From Candidatus Gastranaerophilales bacterium (lineage in GTDB: Bacteria; Cyanobacteriota; Vampirovibrionia; Gastranaerophilales; Gastranaerophilaceae): DNA of 64,000 nt. Shown here piece by piece: positions 43,072-51,236 of the stretch (positions are counted from its first letter, which is position 1; every line of letters begins with the position of its first letter). The stretch spans positions 1 to 64,000 of the forward strand of contig JAILHI010000001.1 of the NCBI GenBank assembly GCA_024695865.1, given 5' to 3'. The notes below the pieces were generated by a model. The model saw only the letters and a list, made by a program, of their open reading frames with translations. It searched no databases and was not told where the DNA came from. Made by a program: the position numbers and the translations under genes.

Positions 43072-45239
43072 TATTTTGCTTCCGTCTTTTCTTCCGTTGT
43101 TACTGTTTCTTCTTTTACCGTTTTCTTTAACAGAGCCTTTTCCGCTTTCTTTTCGGCTTTATCAGCCTTAACGGAATTTTCAAGAGCCGCAAGACGTTCT
43201 TCAAACAGTTTGTTTTGACGTTCTAATGCTGCGATTTTATCTTCATTAACTTTGTTTCTGTCCTCGAGAATACGGATTTTTTCATCTAATCCCGCAATCT
43301 TGGCAAAAATATCCTGAACCATTGCATGAAGTTCTTTTATTGCGTTAACGCAGGCATAGAAGATTTCATCACGGCGTATTCTGAGATAACCGTCACGACC
43401 TTCCGAAACACTGTTCGGGAATACTTTCTGAAGTTCCTGAGCAATTACACCGACCAAAACTTCTTTCTTTTTATCACGTTTCATTGTGTAATTTTTGACT
43501 TTTAACTGAAGTATTTCCTTTAATCCCGCCGTATTATCACCGATAATATTTTTCAGTCTTGCATCGGAATAAATCGGGCTGGGTGCCGTAATAATCAAGT
43601 GGTTGTTTTCTGCATTGAGAACGGCGCTTGTTAGGTAATTTTCAACATCACTTTTGGTTAAAACCATATTGCCATCGGTATTTGAGTTAATATACAATTT
43701 TCCTCTTACAATCGTATAAGAATCGTCTGTATTACCGATTGTTGCTTTTTTGGTATTTAACTGTATTAACGGTAAATCTTCCGTTCCTGACGAGGACATA
43801 TCACCGAAAATCAACACTGAATCAGAAGTATTATTGGTGGCAGATATAGTATGTGAACTGACTGATGTTACACCACCGATGTATAATTTATTTGAACCTT
43901 CTTCGGTAAGAGCGACTGAATTACCTATAATAATATTTCCGGAGCCCGAAGCATTTGTTGATAAGGCTCCCGAACCGATAACAATATTACCGTTACCCGT
44001 CGTATTATTCTGTAAAGATGCATTCCCGATAGCTATATTGAAATCACCTGTTGTATTTTTCTGCAAAGATTGATAACCGAGAGAAGTATTGTGTTGACCC
44101 GTGGTGCTTTCATTCTGTGAATAATAACCTATTGCAGTATTAGCAACACCCGCAGAGGAAGCTTGCAGAGAACCCAAACCGACAGCGGTATTATAACCTC
44201 CTGTTGATAAACCTCTCATAGCGGAAGTACCTACTGCCGTATTACCGTTTGCAGTTGTATTTGATCTTAAAGAACTGCAGCCGATAGCGGTATTGCTATG
44301 ACCTGAAGTATTTGCATATAAAGAATAGGAACCGACAGCGGTGTTCCAGTTTGCATCAGCGCCGCTGTTAGAAACCATTGAAAAGGCACCGACAGCCGTA
44401 TTATTTGTATTTTCTCCGCAATTTTTCAGAGAATACGCACCGATACCCGTGTTTTTACTTGAAGTCGTTACACTTTGCAAGGCATATATACCGACACCTG
44501 TGTTCAAATTACCCGCTTGAATTCTTCTTAAAGAAAAAGCACCGAGAGCGGTGTTGCCGCTGCCCGTCATATTTGATGTAGGATATTCGGTTGTCATAAT
44601 TTTTCTGTCGCCGCCCATTGAATACTGACCGATTGCGGTATTCGCAGCACCTTTTGTGACAGTATAATTAATATTATCAATTACGGAATAACCTTCCGGA
44701 ACCTCAGATGTTGTTGTCGTTATTTCGTTCCAGTTATCATCATCACCTGTTTCCAGAGAAACCTGCTGTTCGTCCGTGCCTTCCGATTTAATTGAGGCAA
44801 GCGTATTAATACCGATTGCAGTATTGTAATAACGGTCAAAAGATATTTTACCGATTCCCGTATAATTTCCGTTGGTTTCTTTTTCGTAAAAATCAAGCAA
44901 ATGTCTTCTTACAACAGGCCCGCCCGATGCTCTGTTTCTTGTAATAATTGAGATTTTCGGGTTCAATTTCAAACCGAAAACATCATTCTGGTCGGTAGTT
45001 GCAATGCTCGAATCAATCGGAACTCTTTTGTCGCCGAGAACAATAGTCGAAGTGTTTCCGAGACCTGCATATATTGCGGCATTCTGAACAAGTGCGCCCT
45101 GTGTAATGTATTTAAAAGGCGCTTCACTCGGTGAGTTCTTCGATTTCAAAACTATCGGCATTGTTGCCGCCATAACCAAACTTATGATTACCATGGTAAT
45201 CAATGCTTCAGCTAGTGTAAAACCTTGTCTTTTTATCAT
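43071..45239 (-). CDS. Prepilin-like adhesin: type IV pilin N-terminus, beta-roll repeats, Peptidase_S74 chaperone
   Basis: A 722-residue chimera. Residues 1-35 are a type IV prepilin signal (IKRQGFTLAEALITMVIISL: cleavage after Gly, Phe+1, Glu+5). About 15 repeats of the NTA(I/V)G-x-SL type lie at ~135-450 (e.g. NTAVGSYSLYANTSG, HNTSLGYQSLQKNTTG), like the trimeric beta-rolls of YadA-type heads and phage fibres. Residues ~555-660 are an intramolecular chaperone with YSDARLKNI, whose Ser558 and Lys563 match the SDxRxK self-cleavage dyad, then VGVIAQELQKVFPNSVSE. A coiled coil and Lys/Glu tail end the protein. It probably forms a trimeric surface tip or minor pilin adhesin. It lies between dciA (10 bases) and rqcP. 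Confidence 0.87.
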   Translation of the reverse strand: MIKRQGFTLAEALITMVIISLVMAATMPIVLKSKNSPSEAPFKYITQGALVQNAAIYAGLGNTSTIVLGDKRVPIDSSIATTDQNDVFGLKLNPKISIITRNRASGGPVVRRHLLDFYEKETNGNYTGIGKISFDRYYNTAIGINTLASIKSEGTDEQQVSLETGDDDNWNEITTTTSEVPEGYSVIDNINYTVTKGAANTAIGQYSMGGDRKIMTTEYPTSNMTGSGNTALGAFSLRRIQAGNLNTGVGIYALQSVTTSSKNTGIGAYSLKNCGENTNNTAVGAFSMVSNSGADANWNTAVGSYSLYANTSGHSNTAIGCSSLRSNTTANGNTAVGTSAMRGLSTGGYNTAVGLGSLQASSAGVANTAIGYYSQNESTTGQHNTSLGYQSLQKNTTGDFNIAIGNASLQNNTTGNGNIVIGSGALSTNASGSGNIIIGNSVALTEEGSNKLYIGGVTSVSSHTISATNNTSDSVLIFGDMSSSGTEDLPLIQLNTKKATIGNTDDSYTIVRGKLYINSNTDGNMVLTKSDVENYLTSAVLNAENNHLIITAPSPIYSDARLKNIIGDNTAGLKEILQLKVKNYTMKRDKKKEVLVGVIAQELQKVFPNSVSEGRDGYLRIRRDEIFYACVNAIKELHAMVQDIFAKIAGLDEKIRILEDRNKVNEDKIAALERQNKLFEERLAALENSVKADKAEKKAEKALLKKTVKEETVTTEEKTEAK

Positions 45240-45249
45240 TTTTTAATCC

Positions 45250-45570
45250 TTATCCATTGTAGGTGATTCTTATATATTTAAAGCCGTTTAAAGCAATTTT
45301 CTTCGCTTCTTCTTTCAGTTTTTTATTGATTTCGGTTTTGATGTTGAAAATCTCGTTTGCAACAACAGAGTTGCTACATTTAATAAAAAGTTTTCCGTCT
45401 GATGAAAATTGCTGAGGATTTGAAAATTTTGCAAGATTTTCACCAACTACACCGCTCCAGCAGGAAAACAGTTTTTCCACTTTGGTTTCGTATTCATCGT
45501 TATACTGTAAATTTATAGTTGATAATATTTCCGCAGCAGTTTCAAAATCTGAATTGTCATTATCCGTCAT
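45250..45570 (-). CDS. dciA: DUF721 / DciA-like helicase operator protein
   Basis: A 106-residue protein with the DUF721 pattern: LFSCWSGVVGENLAKFSNPQ, then GKLFIKCSNSVVANEIF and a basic C-terminus. DciA loads or operates the replicative helicase DnaB in many bacteria without DnaC/DnaI. The short length is normal. It is preceded by a leader with a terminator hairpin, and followed after ten bases by the pilin-like gene. Confidence 0.78.
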   Translation of the reverse strand: MTDNDNSDFETAAEILSTINLQYNDEYETKVEKLFSCWSGVVGENLAKFSNPQQFSSDGKLFIKCSNSVVANEIFNIKTEINKKLKEEAKKIALNGFKYIRITYNG

Positions 45571-45631
45571 ATATATATTATATGCCCATTTTTATATTTT
45601 TTAAAGGGTTCTTTAAGAAAATAATACAGAT

Positions 45632-45778
45632 AAAAAAACAGCGGTATCCAACCGCTGTATCTAAGGAGTCCAAATGCTCCTCCCATATTATTAAGTTATT
45701 TTTATTAAAGCAAAGTCGTCATGTTTTGTGAATAGTTTTTTTTGAATTAATTTCAAAAAAATTTTACAAACATGTCAA
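45632..45778 (-). ncRNA. Candidate small RNA or attenuator leader before dciA
   Basis: This covers half of the 285-base gap 45571-45855. On the minus strand there is TTGACA (45778-45773), a 17-base spacer, and TGAAAT (45755-45750). A ~110-base transcript would contain an AGGAG/CTCCT hairpin (45681-45664) and then an 8-bp GC-rich hairpin (ACAGCGGT/ACCGCTGT, 45658-45638) followed by seven T: an intrinsic terminator. It ends 60 bases before dciA. It is either a free small RNA or an attenuator for the dciA-pilin-rqcP operon. The remaining gap to 45855 shows nothing else. Confidence 0.5.
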
Positions 45779-45855
45779 CATGCAAGAATAGTAATAGTTT
45801 TGTTGAATAACTTCGTTTTTACATTTCTTAATTTATTACAAAAGTAGCAGTGTTT

Positions 45856-46602
45856 TTAGGCATCTTTTCTGATTTTTGATGTTAGAAACAAGAGGTACGC
45901 CATTAAAAAAGCACCAAAAATATTTCCCAGTGTAACAGGTACTATATTATGTAAAAAAGCGGAGAGTGTAACATTTCCGGCGGGCAGAAAGAACATATTC
46001 GCAATGCTGTGTTCATAACCCGATGCAATAAACAGGGTTATGGGAACCATTATGCCGAAGATTTTGCCCTGAACGGTTTTAGCCTCATTTGCAATAATGA
46101 CGGCAAGACAGACAAGAATGTTACAAAAAATACCTCTTGCAAAGGCTGCCGTAAAGGATAATGAAGTTTTCACTGCCGCAATTGAATTTAATTTATCCTG
46201 AAAAGCGTTAAAAAGTCCCGAATTATCAAGCAGAAAAACTACGGCAAGACAGCCCAGCAAATTTCCGAAATAAACCAATACCCATAACTTCATAAAAGAT
46301 TTAACCTTAAACCCGTTTTGAAAGAAATGAAAAGAGGTCAGGACATTTCCCGTAAAAAGTTCCGTTCCGCAGAGGATAATCATTATCAAACCCGAAGAAA
46401 AAACCATACCGCTTATAAGTTTTGCAAGTCCCAAAGGCAGTTCTGCAGACACGTTCACCGAGCCGAAAGCCCCCAGCGCTATCATAAAACCCGCAAAAAA
46501 CGATGAAAGTAAGATGTTCCGCAGAGAATTATCCTCTCTGACCTTTACCTTTTCTATATAACCCTCTATCGCCTGTGTTACGTTATTATCAGTTTCGGTC
46601 AT
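45856..46602 (-). CDS. Formate/nitrite transporter (FNT) family channel
   Basis: A 248-residue protein with six membrane helices. The two FNT half-motifs are present: LCGTELFTGNVLTSF near residue 80 and ASGYEHSIANMFFLPAG near 195. The loop Thr and helix-3 region carry the channel gate in relatives. It exports or imports formate, nitrite, acetate or hydrosulfide; the conserved features do not separate these. Formate export would fit fermentation. It is divergent from the PBP2 gene, 150 bases apart. Confidence 0.9.
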   Translation of the reverse strand: MTETDNNVTQAIEGYIEKVKVREDNSLRNILLSSFFAGFMIALGAFGSVNVSAELPLGLAKLISGMVFSSGLIMIILCGTELFTGNVLTSFHFFQNGFKVKSFMKLWVLVYFGNLLGCLAVVFLLDNSGLFNAFQDKLNSIAAVKTSLSFTAAFARGIFCNILVCLAVIIANEAKTVQGKIFGIMVPITLFIASGYEHSIANMFFLPAGNVTLSAFLHNIVPVTLGNIFGAFLMAYLLFLTSKIRKDA

Positions 46603-46752
46603 TTTTACCTCAATTTTTTATGCCATACAAAAAATTATAGCATATAACCCCCCCTTATACTGATTTTGATTAAGATTGTTAAATATTTTCTAACAAAACG
46701 GCTCATGTGCTATGATTTTAAGAGAGAACCAAATAAGAGTAATTACTTCAAA

Positions 46753-48708
46753 ATGCCGAATAATCAACAAAAAGAATCCGATAAAATTAATACCTTTAAT
46801 AAAAGAATCCGTGTTTTTAAGTATTTATACACAATTTTTGCAATTTTACTTGCGGGATATTTGTTTGCAATTCAGATAATAGACATTAAGCATTATTCAA
46901 AAAAGGCACAGGCTCAAAGAAAAACAAAGAAATTTGTAATGAGAGGTTCAATTCTGGACAGAAACGGTGTAAAACTTGCATCTGACCAACTTTCCTACAA
47001 CGTATATCTACACAGACAGTATCTCGACCACACACCCGAAGAAATAGCAAAAAGGCTCGCTCCGTTCTTAAAATTATCCGAAGCCGAAATCGTAAGACGT
47101 ATAAACAGTAACAAAAACGATATTGTGCTTTTAAAGAAAGATATTGACCGTCCGACCGTTGAAACAATGAGAAAACTCGGATTAAGAGAAATAAGCACGG
47201 ACAGAAAGAATTGCAGAGTTTATCCGCAGGATTCAATGGCTGCTCACATTTTGGGTTATTATAACGCAGATGCGGATGTTGCCGCAGGTGTTGAATTTAC
47301 AATGAAAAAAGAACTTGAAAAAGTTGACAAAGACATCATTATCGAAACAACAAGAGGCGGCGATGTAATTTACGATTTCAGAACAGACCCCGACAAAATA
47401 ACCTCGCCAACGATTGGTAAAACCGTAACTTTGACAATAGATTCTGCAATTCAGCACGTTTGCGAAACGGAACTTCTGAAAATGATTACGGAAAAACAGG
47501 CTTTAAGAGGCACTGTTATCGTAATGAATCCGAACAACGGGGAAATTCTCGGCTATGCAGTTTATCCGACTTACAACCCGAACGAATTTAAAACGGCAAC
47601 TTACAATCAAATTAAAAACTGGTCTTTAACAGATGTATATCCCCCGGGGTCAACCTTTAAGGTTTTGACGGTTGCATCTGCCGTTCAGAACGGAAAAATT
47701 CACAGAGACAGTACGGTTTTAGACAGCGGACAAATTCAAATCGGCGGCTGGACAATTTCAAACTATGACTATCATAAATTTCCCTTCCCCGGAAATATCA
47801 ATATGGAATATCTTTTCCAGCATTCAAGCAACGTAGGAAGTTTGCGTGTAGCCTTTTTAATGACACCGAAAGAATTTTACAACACACTGTATAAATTCGG
47901 TATCGGTCAAAAAACAGGCATCGACCTCCCCGGAGAATCCTCGGGGTTATTGCCTAAACCCGAAACCTGGGACGTTTCAAGACATGCTTCAATGGGTTAC
48001 GGCTACGGGGCATCTGTTACGGCTATTCAAATGATTACCGCCGTTGCGGCAATTGCAAATGACGGGCTTAAAATTACACCTCACGTTGTTAAATATTCGG
48101 AAGAAGAACTTCCGAAACACGTTAAAAAAACAAGGGTAATGGATCCTGACAAAGCAAGACTTGTAACGGAATTTTTGACAAAAAGCACCTCTAAATCGAG
48201 AACGGCAATAAACCTTCCGAACTATCAGGTTGCCTCAAAAACGGGTACTTCAAGAAAAACAATGGAAGGCGCAAAGGGTTATACCAACAAACTCTACACC
48301 TCGGCAATAGGTTATTTGCCCTCATCAGACCCGCAGGTCATTATCTACGTAGTCGTTGACTCTGCATCGGGCTGGGAAATCTGGGGGTCAACCGTTGCTG
48401 TTCCTGTCTTTGCAGAGGTTGCAAAACAGGTTGCAAGAATTATGAATTTAAAAAGCGATAAATCAAAAGGTTCGGGTTACAAGCCCTGCACAAGACCTTT
48501 ACCCGATTTAGAGGCGGAACAGATTGAAATGAAAAAAATTGAGGAAAAACAATCTCCTCTGGCGGTTTTAAAGAAAAAACCCGAGATAAAACTTTGGCAA
48601 AATAAAAAACAAAATAAAAAAACCGAGCCGAAAAAAGTAAATAAACCCGAGAAAAAGCCCGTTACACCTCAAAGAAACGGCAAAATCAGCAGAAAAAAGA
48701 AAAATTGA
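46753..48708 (+). CDS. Penicillin-binding protein, FtsI/PBP2-type transpeptidase
   Basis: A class B PBP of about 651 residues. One N-terminal membrane helix (YLYTIFAILLAGYLFAIQII) and a dimerisation domain with MRGSILDRNGVKLA precede the transpeptidase. The active-site motifs are PPGSTFKV (Ser300, Lys303), SSNVG and KTGTSRKT. The C-terminus is a long Lys-rich tail. The PASTA domains of some FtsI proteins are absent. The murE gene 11 bases downstream favours FtsI (septal), as in dcw clusters, but mrdA is not excluded. ATG 46753 is chosen, since upstream in-frame residues are not family-like. Confidence 0.88.
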   Translation: MPNNQQKESDKINTFNKRIRVFKYLYTIFAILLAGYLFAIQIIDIKHYSKKAQAQRKTKKFVMRGSILDRNGVKLASDQLSYNVYLHRQYLDHTPEEIAKRLAPFLKLSEAEIVRRINSNKNDIVLLKKDIDRPTVETMRKLGLREISTDRKNCRVYPQDSMAAHILGYYNADADVAAGVEFTMKKELEKVDKDIIIETTRGGDVIYDFRTDPDKITSPTIGKTVTLTIDSAIQHVCETELLKMITEKQALRGTVIVMNPNNGEILGYAVYPTYNPNEFKTATYNQIKNWSLTDVYPPGSTFKVLTVASAVQNGKIHRDSTVLDSGQIQIGGWTISNYDYHKFPFPGNINMEYLFQHSSNVGSLRVAFLMTPKEFYNTLYKFGIGQKTGIDLPGESSGLLPKPETWDVSRHASMGYGYGASVTAIQMITAVAAIANDGLKITPHVVKYSEEELPKHVKKTRVMDPDKARLVTEFLTKSTSKSRTAINLPNYQVASKTGTSRKTMEGAKGYTNKLYTSAIGYLPSSDPQVIIYVVVDSASGWEIWGSTVAVPVFAEVAKQVARIMNLKSDKSKGSGYKPCTRPLPDLEAEQIEMKKIEEKQSPLAVLKKKPEIKLWQNKKQNKKTEPKKVNKPEKKPVTPQRNGKISRKKKN

Positions 48709-48719
48709 AAGAGTAAAAT

Positions 48720-50189
48720 ATGAAACTTAGCAAATTAATTTCGGAATTAACAAGAGAAGAAAGAATTAACTTTCAGGACGTAGAAGTTACGGGAATTTCC
48801 TATAATTCAAAGACGACAAAAAAAGGTGATATTTTTGTATGTCTGGTCGGTGAAAATTCAGACGGACACAATTTTGCAAAAATGGCAGAGGAAAATGGTG
48901 CCGTTGCGCTAATGACCGAAAAAATTCTTGATACAAAACTGCCGCAGATTAAAGTTCAGTCAACAAGACATCAGATTGCAGACATAGCGGCGGCATTTTA
49001 CGAATACCCGTCAAAAAACATTAATATGATTGGTGTTACGGGTACAAACGGCAAAACCACCGTTACTCATTTACTCCAAAAGATTTACGAGGCAACGGGC
49101 GACAAATGCGGTATCATAGGAACTTTGGGGTATAAATTCAAAAGTACGGACAATTATGCGGAAGCAAAACACACTACCCCGCAGGCTCCCGAATTTCAGG
49201 CAGTGCTTTCACATGCGGTTGAAAACAACATTAAAACCATTGCAACAGAAGTAAGTTCACACTCTCTTGAACAAAACAGAGTAGGCGGAACAGAATTTAA
49301 CACGGCTGTTTTGACAAATTTAACCCAAGACCATCTGGATTATCACATTACAATGAATAATTATTTTGAAGCCAAAGCAATATTGTTCAGAGGCTTAAAA
49401 GCGGGTTCAAAAGCCGTTATCAACAACGATGATGAATATGCGGAAAGATTTAAGTCAGTCGTTCCCGAAAAGGTTGAAATTATAACCTACGGTGTTAAAA
49501 AAGATGCCGATTATAAGGCGGAAAATATCAGTTTTTCAATGCACGGTGCCGAATACACGCTTGTAACAAAAGATACAAGCAAAAAGGTTTCCTTGCAGTT
49601 AAACGGAATGTTCAGTGTTTACAACACTCTTGCGGCGATTGCAACGGCTCATTCCAACGGAATTGAACTTGATACTATAATCAAAGTTCTTGAAGAAACA
49701 AAAGGTGTAGCAGGCAGATTTGAGGCTGTTCACAAGCACCCGCTTGTAATAGTCGATTACGCACACACCCCCGACGGACTTGAAAACGTACTGAAAGCAG
49801 CGGCGGAATTAAAGGGTGAAAATTCACGATTAATTTGTCTATTCGGCTGCGGCGGCGACAGAGATGCAACAAAACGTCCAAAAATGGGCAAAATCGCCGA
49901 TGAAAAGGCTGATATTATCGTTGTAACATCGGACAATCCAAGAAGCGAAAACCCCGATTTGATTATTTCGGACATTATGGCGGGAATACAAACCGTAAAC
50001 CCAAAAAGAGTTTTCGTTGAACCCGACAGACGAAAAGCAATCGAACTTTTAAAGAAGATTTCAGAACCTGCTGATATCATTATGGTTGCGGGAAAAGGCC
50101 ATGAAGATTATCAGATTTTAAAAGACAAAACTATTCATTTTGACGACAGAGAAGAAGTACGAAAAGTATTCGGAAGCGAGGAAAAATAA
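48720..50189 (+). CDS. murE: UDP-MurNAc-tripeptide synthetase MurE
   Basis: A 489-residue ATP-dependent ligase adding the third peptide residue to UDP-MurNAc-L-Ala-D-Glu. It has the ATP loop GVTGTNGKTTVTHLL, TTPQAPEFQ, EVSSHSLEQNRV, NLTQDHLDYH and VDYAHTPDGLENVL. The specificity motif DNPRSENP is that of meso-diaminopimelate-adding enzymes, so Gram-negative-type peptidoglycan is expected. murE directly follows the PBP gene and its stop overlaps the gpsA start by one base (TAATG). Confidence 0.97.
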   Translation: MKLSKLISELTREERINFQDVEVTGISYNSKTTKKGDIFVCLVGENSDGHNFAKMAEENGAVALMTEKILDTKLPQIKVQSTRHQIADIAAAFYEYPSKNINMIGVTGTNGKTTVTHLLQKIYEATGDKCGIIGTLGYKFKSTDNYAEAKHTTPQAPEFQAVLSHAVENNIKTIATEVSSHSLEQNRVGGTEFNTAVLTNLTQDHLDYHITMNNYFEAKAILFRGLKAGSKAVINNDDEYAERFKSVVPEKVEIITYGVKKDADYKAENISFSMHGAEYTLVTKDTSKKVSLQLNGMFSVYNTLAAIATAHSNGIELDTIIKVLEETKGVAGRFEAVHKHPLVIVDYAHTPDGLENVLKAAAELKGENSRLICLFGCGGDRDATKRPKMGKIADEKADIIVVTSDNPRSENPDLIISDIMAGIQTVNPKRVFVEPDRRKAIELLKKISEPADIIMVAGKGHEDYQILKDKTIHFDDREEVRKVFGSEEK

Positions 50190-51187
50190 TGAAATTAACC
50201 GTATTAGGCCCGGGCTGCTGGGGTTTGACTCTTGCAAAACTCTTAACTCCAAATTTTGATGAAGTCTTCGTTTGGGGCAGAACTCAAAATCTGAGTGACG
50301 AACTTATAAACGAAAAAAAGACCACAAAGCCCGTTACGGTTGAACTTGATAAAAAGACCGTCATTACGGATAACCTCAAAGATGCCGTCAGTGATGCAGA
50401 CTTTATACTTATGGTAATTTCAACCTCGGGCATAAGAGAAGTTTCAAAACAACTTGCCGAAATCGGACTTCGGGATGACCAAATTCTCGTCAACACGTCA
50501 AAAGGACTTGAACTGCCGTCTTTGATGAGAATGTCGGAGGTTATCAAACAGGAACTGCCGAAGGTTAAGCCCGTAATTTTATCGGGGCCGACACTTGCAA
50601 ACGAAGTTTTAAAAGGTTTGCCGACAGCGGCTTCCGTAGCGTGTGAGAACGAGCAAAAAGCGATTTATGCACAGCAGCACCTCACGGTTGCAGGCAAATT
50701 CAGACTTTATACAAATTCCGATGTCATCGGTGTTGAACTCGGCGGAAGTTTAAAAAACGTAATAGCAATAGCATCAGGCTTTGCAGACTCAATGGGTCTT
50801 GGAGATAATTGCCGAGGCGCACTGCTTACAAGAGGTATGGCTGAAATTGTCAGAGTAAGTGTCGCTTTGGGTGCAAACCCCGCAACTCTTTACGGCTTGT
50901 CGGGAATGGGCGATTTGATTGCAACCTGCTCCAGCCCTTTAAGCAGAAATTATACTGTCGGTTCAATGCTCGGTAAAGGTAAGAAAATCGACGACATTCT
51001 GAGAGAACTCGGTTCGGTTGCAGAGGGTGTAAAAACTTCAAAGGCTGTTTGCGAACTTTCTAAAAAACTCGGAATCGAAACACCCGTTTCAAATGCTATT
51101 TACGAGGCTGTTTATACCGATATTACACCGCATGAAGTGCTTGAAAAGTTGATGATGCGGAAATTAAAAAAAGAAGAAGAAAGATAA
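50189..51187 (+). CDS. gpsA: Glycerol-3-phosphate dehydrogenase [NAD(P)+]
   Basis: A 332-residue enzyme that reduces dihydroxyacetone phosphate to sn-glycerol 3-phosphate for phospholipids. It has the N-terminal nucleotide fold (VLGPGCWGLTLAKLL), VNTSKGLELPS, LSGPTLANEVLKGLPTAA, the catalytic-domain VELGGSLKNVIAIASG, and GLSGMGDLIATCSSPLSRN. Length is normal. It ends the PBP-murE-gpsA operon before a strong terminator. Confidence 0.96.
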   Translation: MKLTVLGPGCWGLTLAKLLTPNFDEVFVWGRTQNLSDELINEKKTTKPVTVELDKKTVITDNLKDAVSDADFILMVISTSGIREVSKQLAEIGLRDDQILVNTSKGLELPSLMRMSEVIKQELPKVKPVILSGPTLANEVLKGLPTAASVACENEQKAIYAQQHLTVAGKFRLYTNSDVIGVELGGSLKNVIAIASGFADSMGLGDNCRGALLTRGMAEIVRVSVALGANPATLYGLSGMGDLIATCSSPLSRNYTVGSMLGKGKKIDDILRELGSVAEGVKTSKAVCELSKKLGIETPVSNAIYEAVYTDITPHEVLEKLMMRKLKKEEER

Positions 51188-51218
51188 AAAAAAGAGGTTT
51201 TAAAACCTCTTTTTTATT
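51188..51218. terminator. Bidirectional terminator after gpsA
   Basis: The stem AAGAGGTTTT/AAAACCTCTT has no unpaired loop bases and is flanked by A and T tracts, so it works on both strands. It serves gpsA (plus) and the muramidase-like gene ending at 51237 (minus). Confidence 0.85.
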
Positions 51219-51236
51219 TTGAATTATTTATATTGA

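Noticed and set aside
45567-45686. A 39-codon minus-strand frame ending at dciA with an ATGA overlap
   Set aside because: It reads through a strong intrinsic terminator and lacks a ribosome-binding site. It was kept only as a remark in the leader finding.
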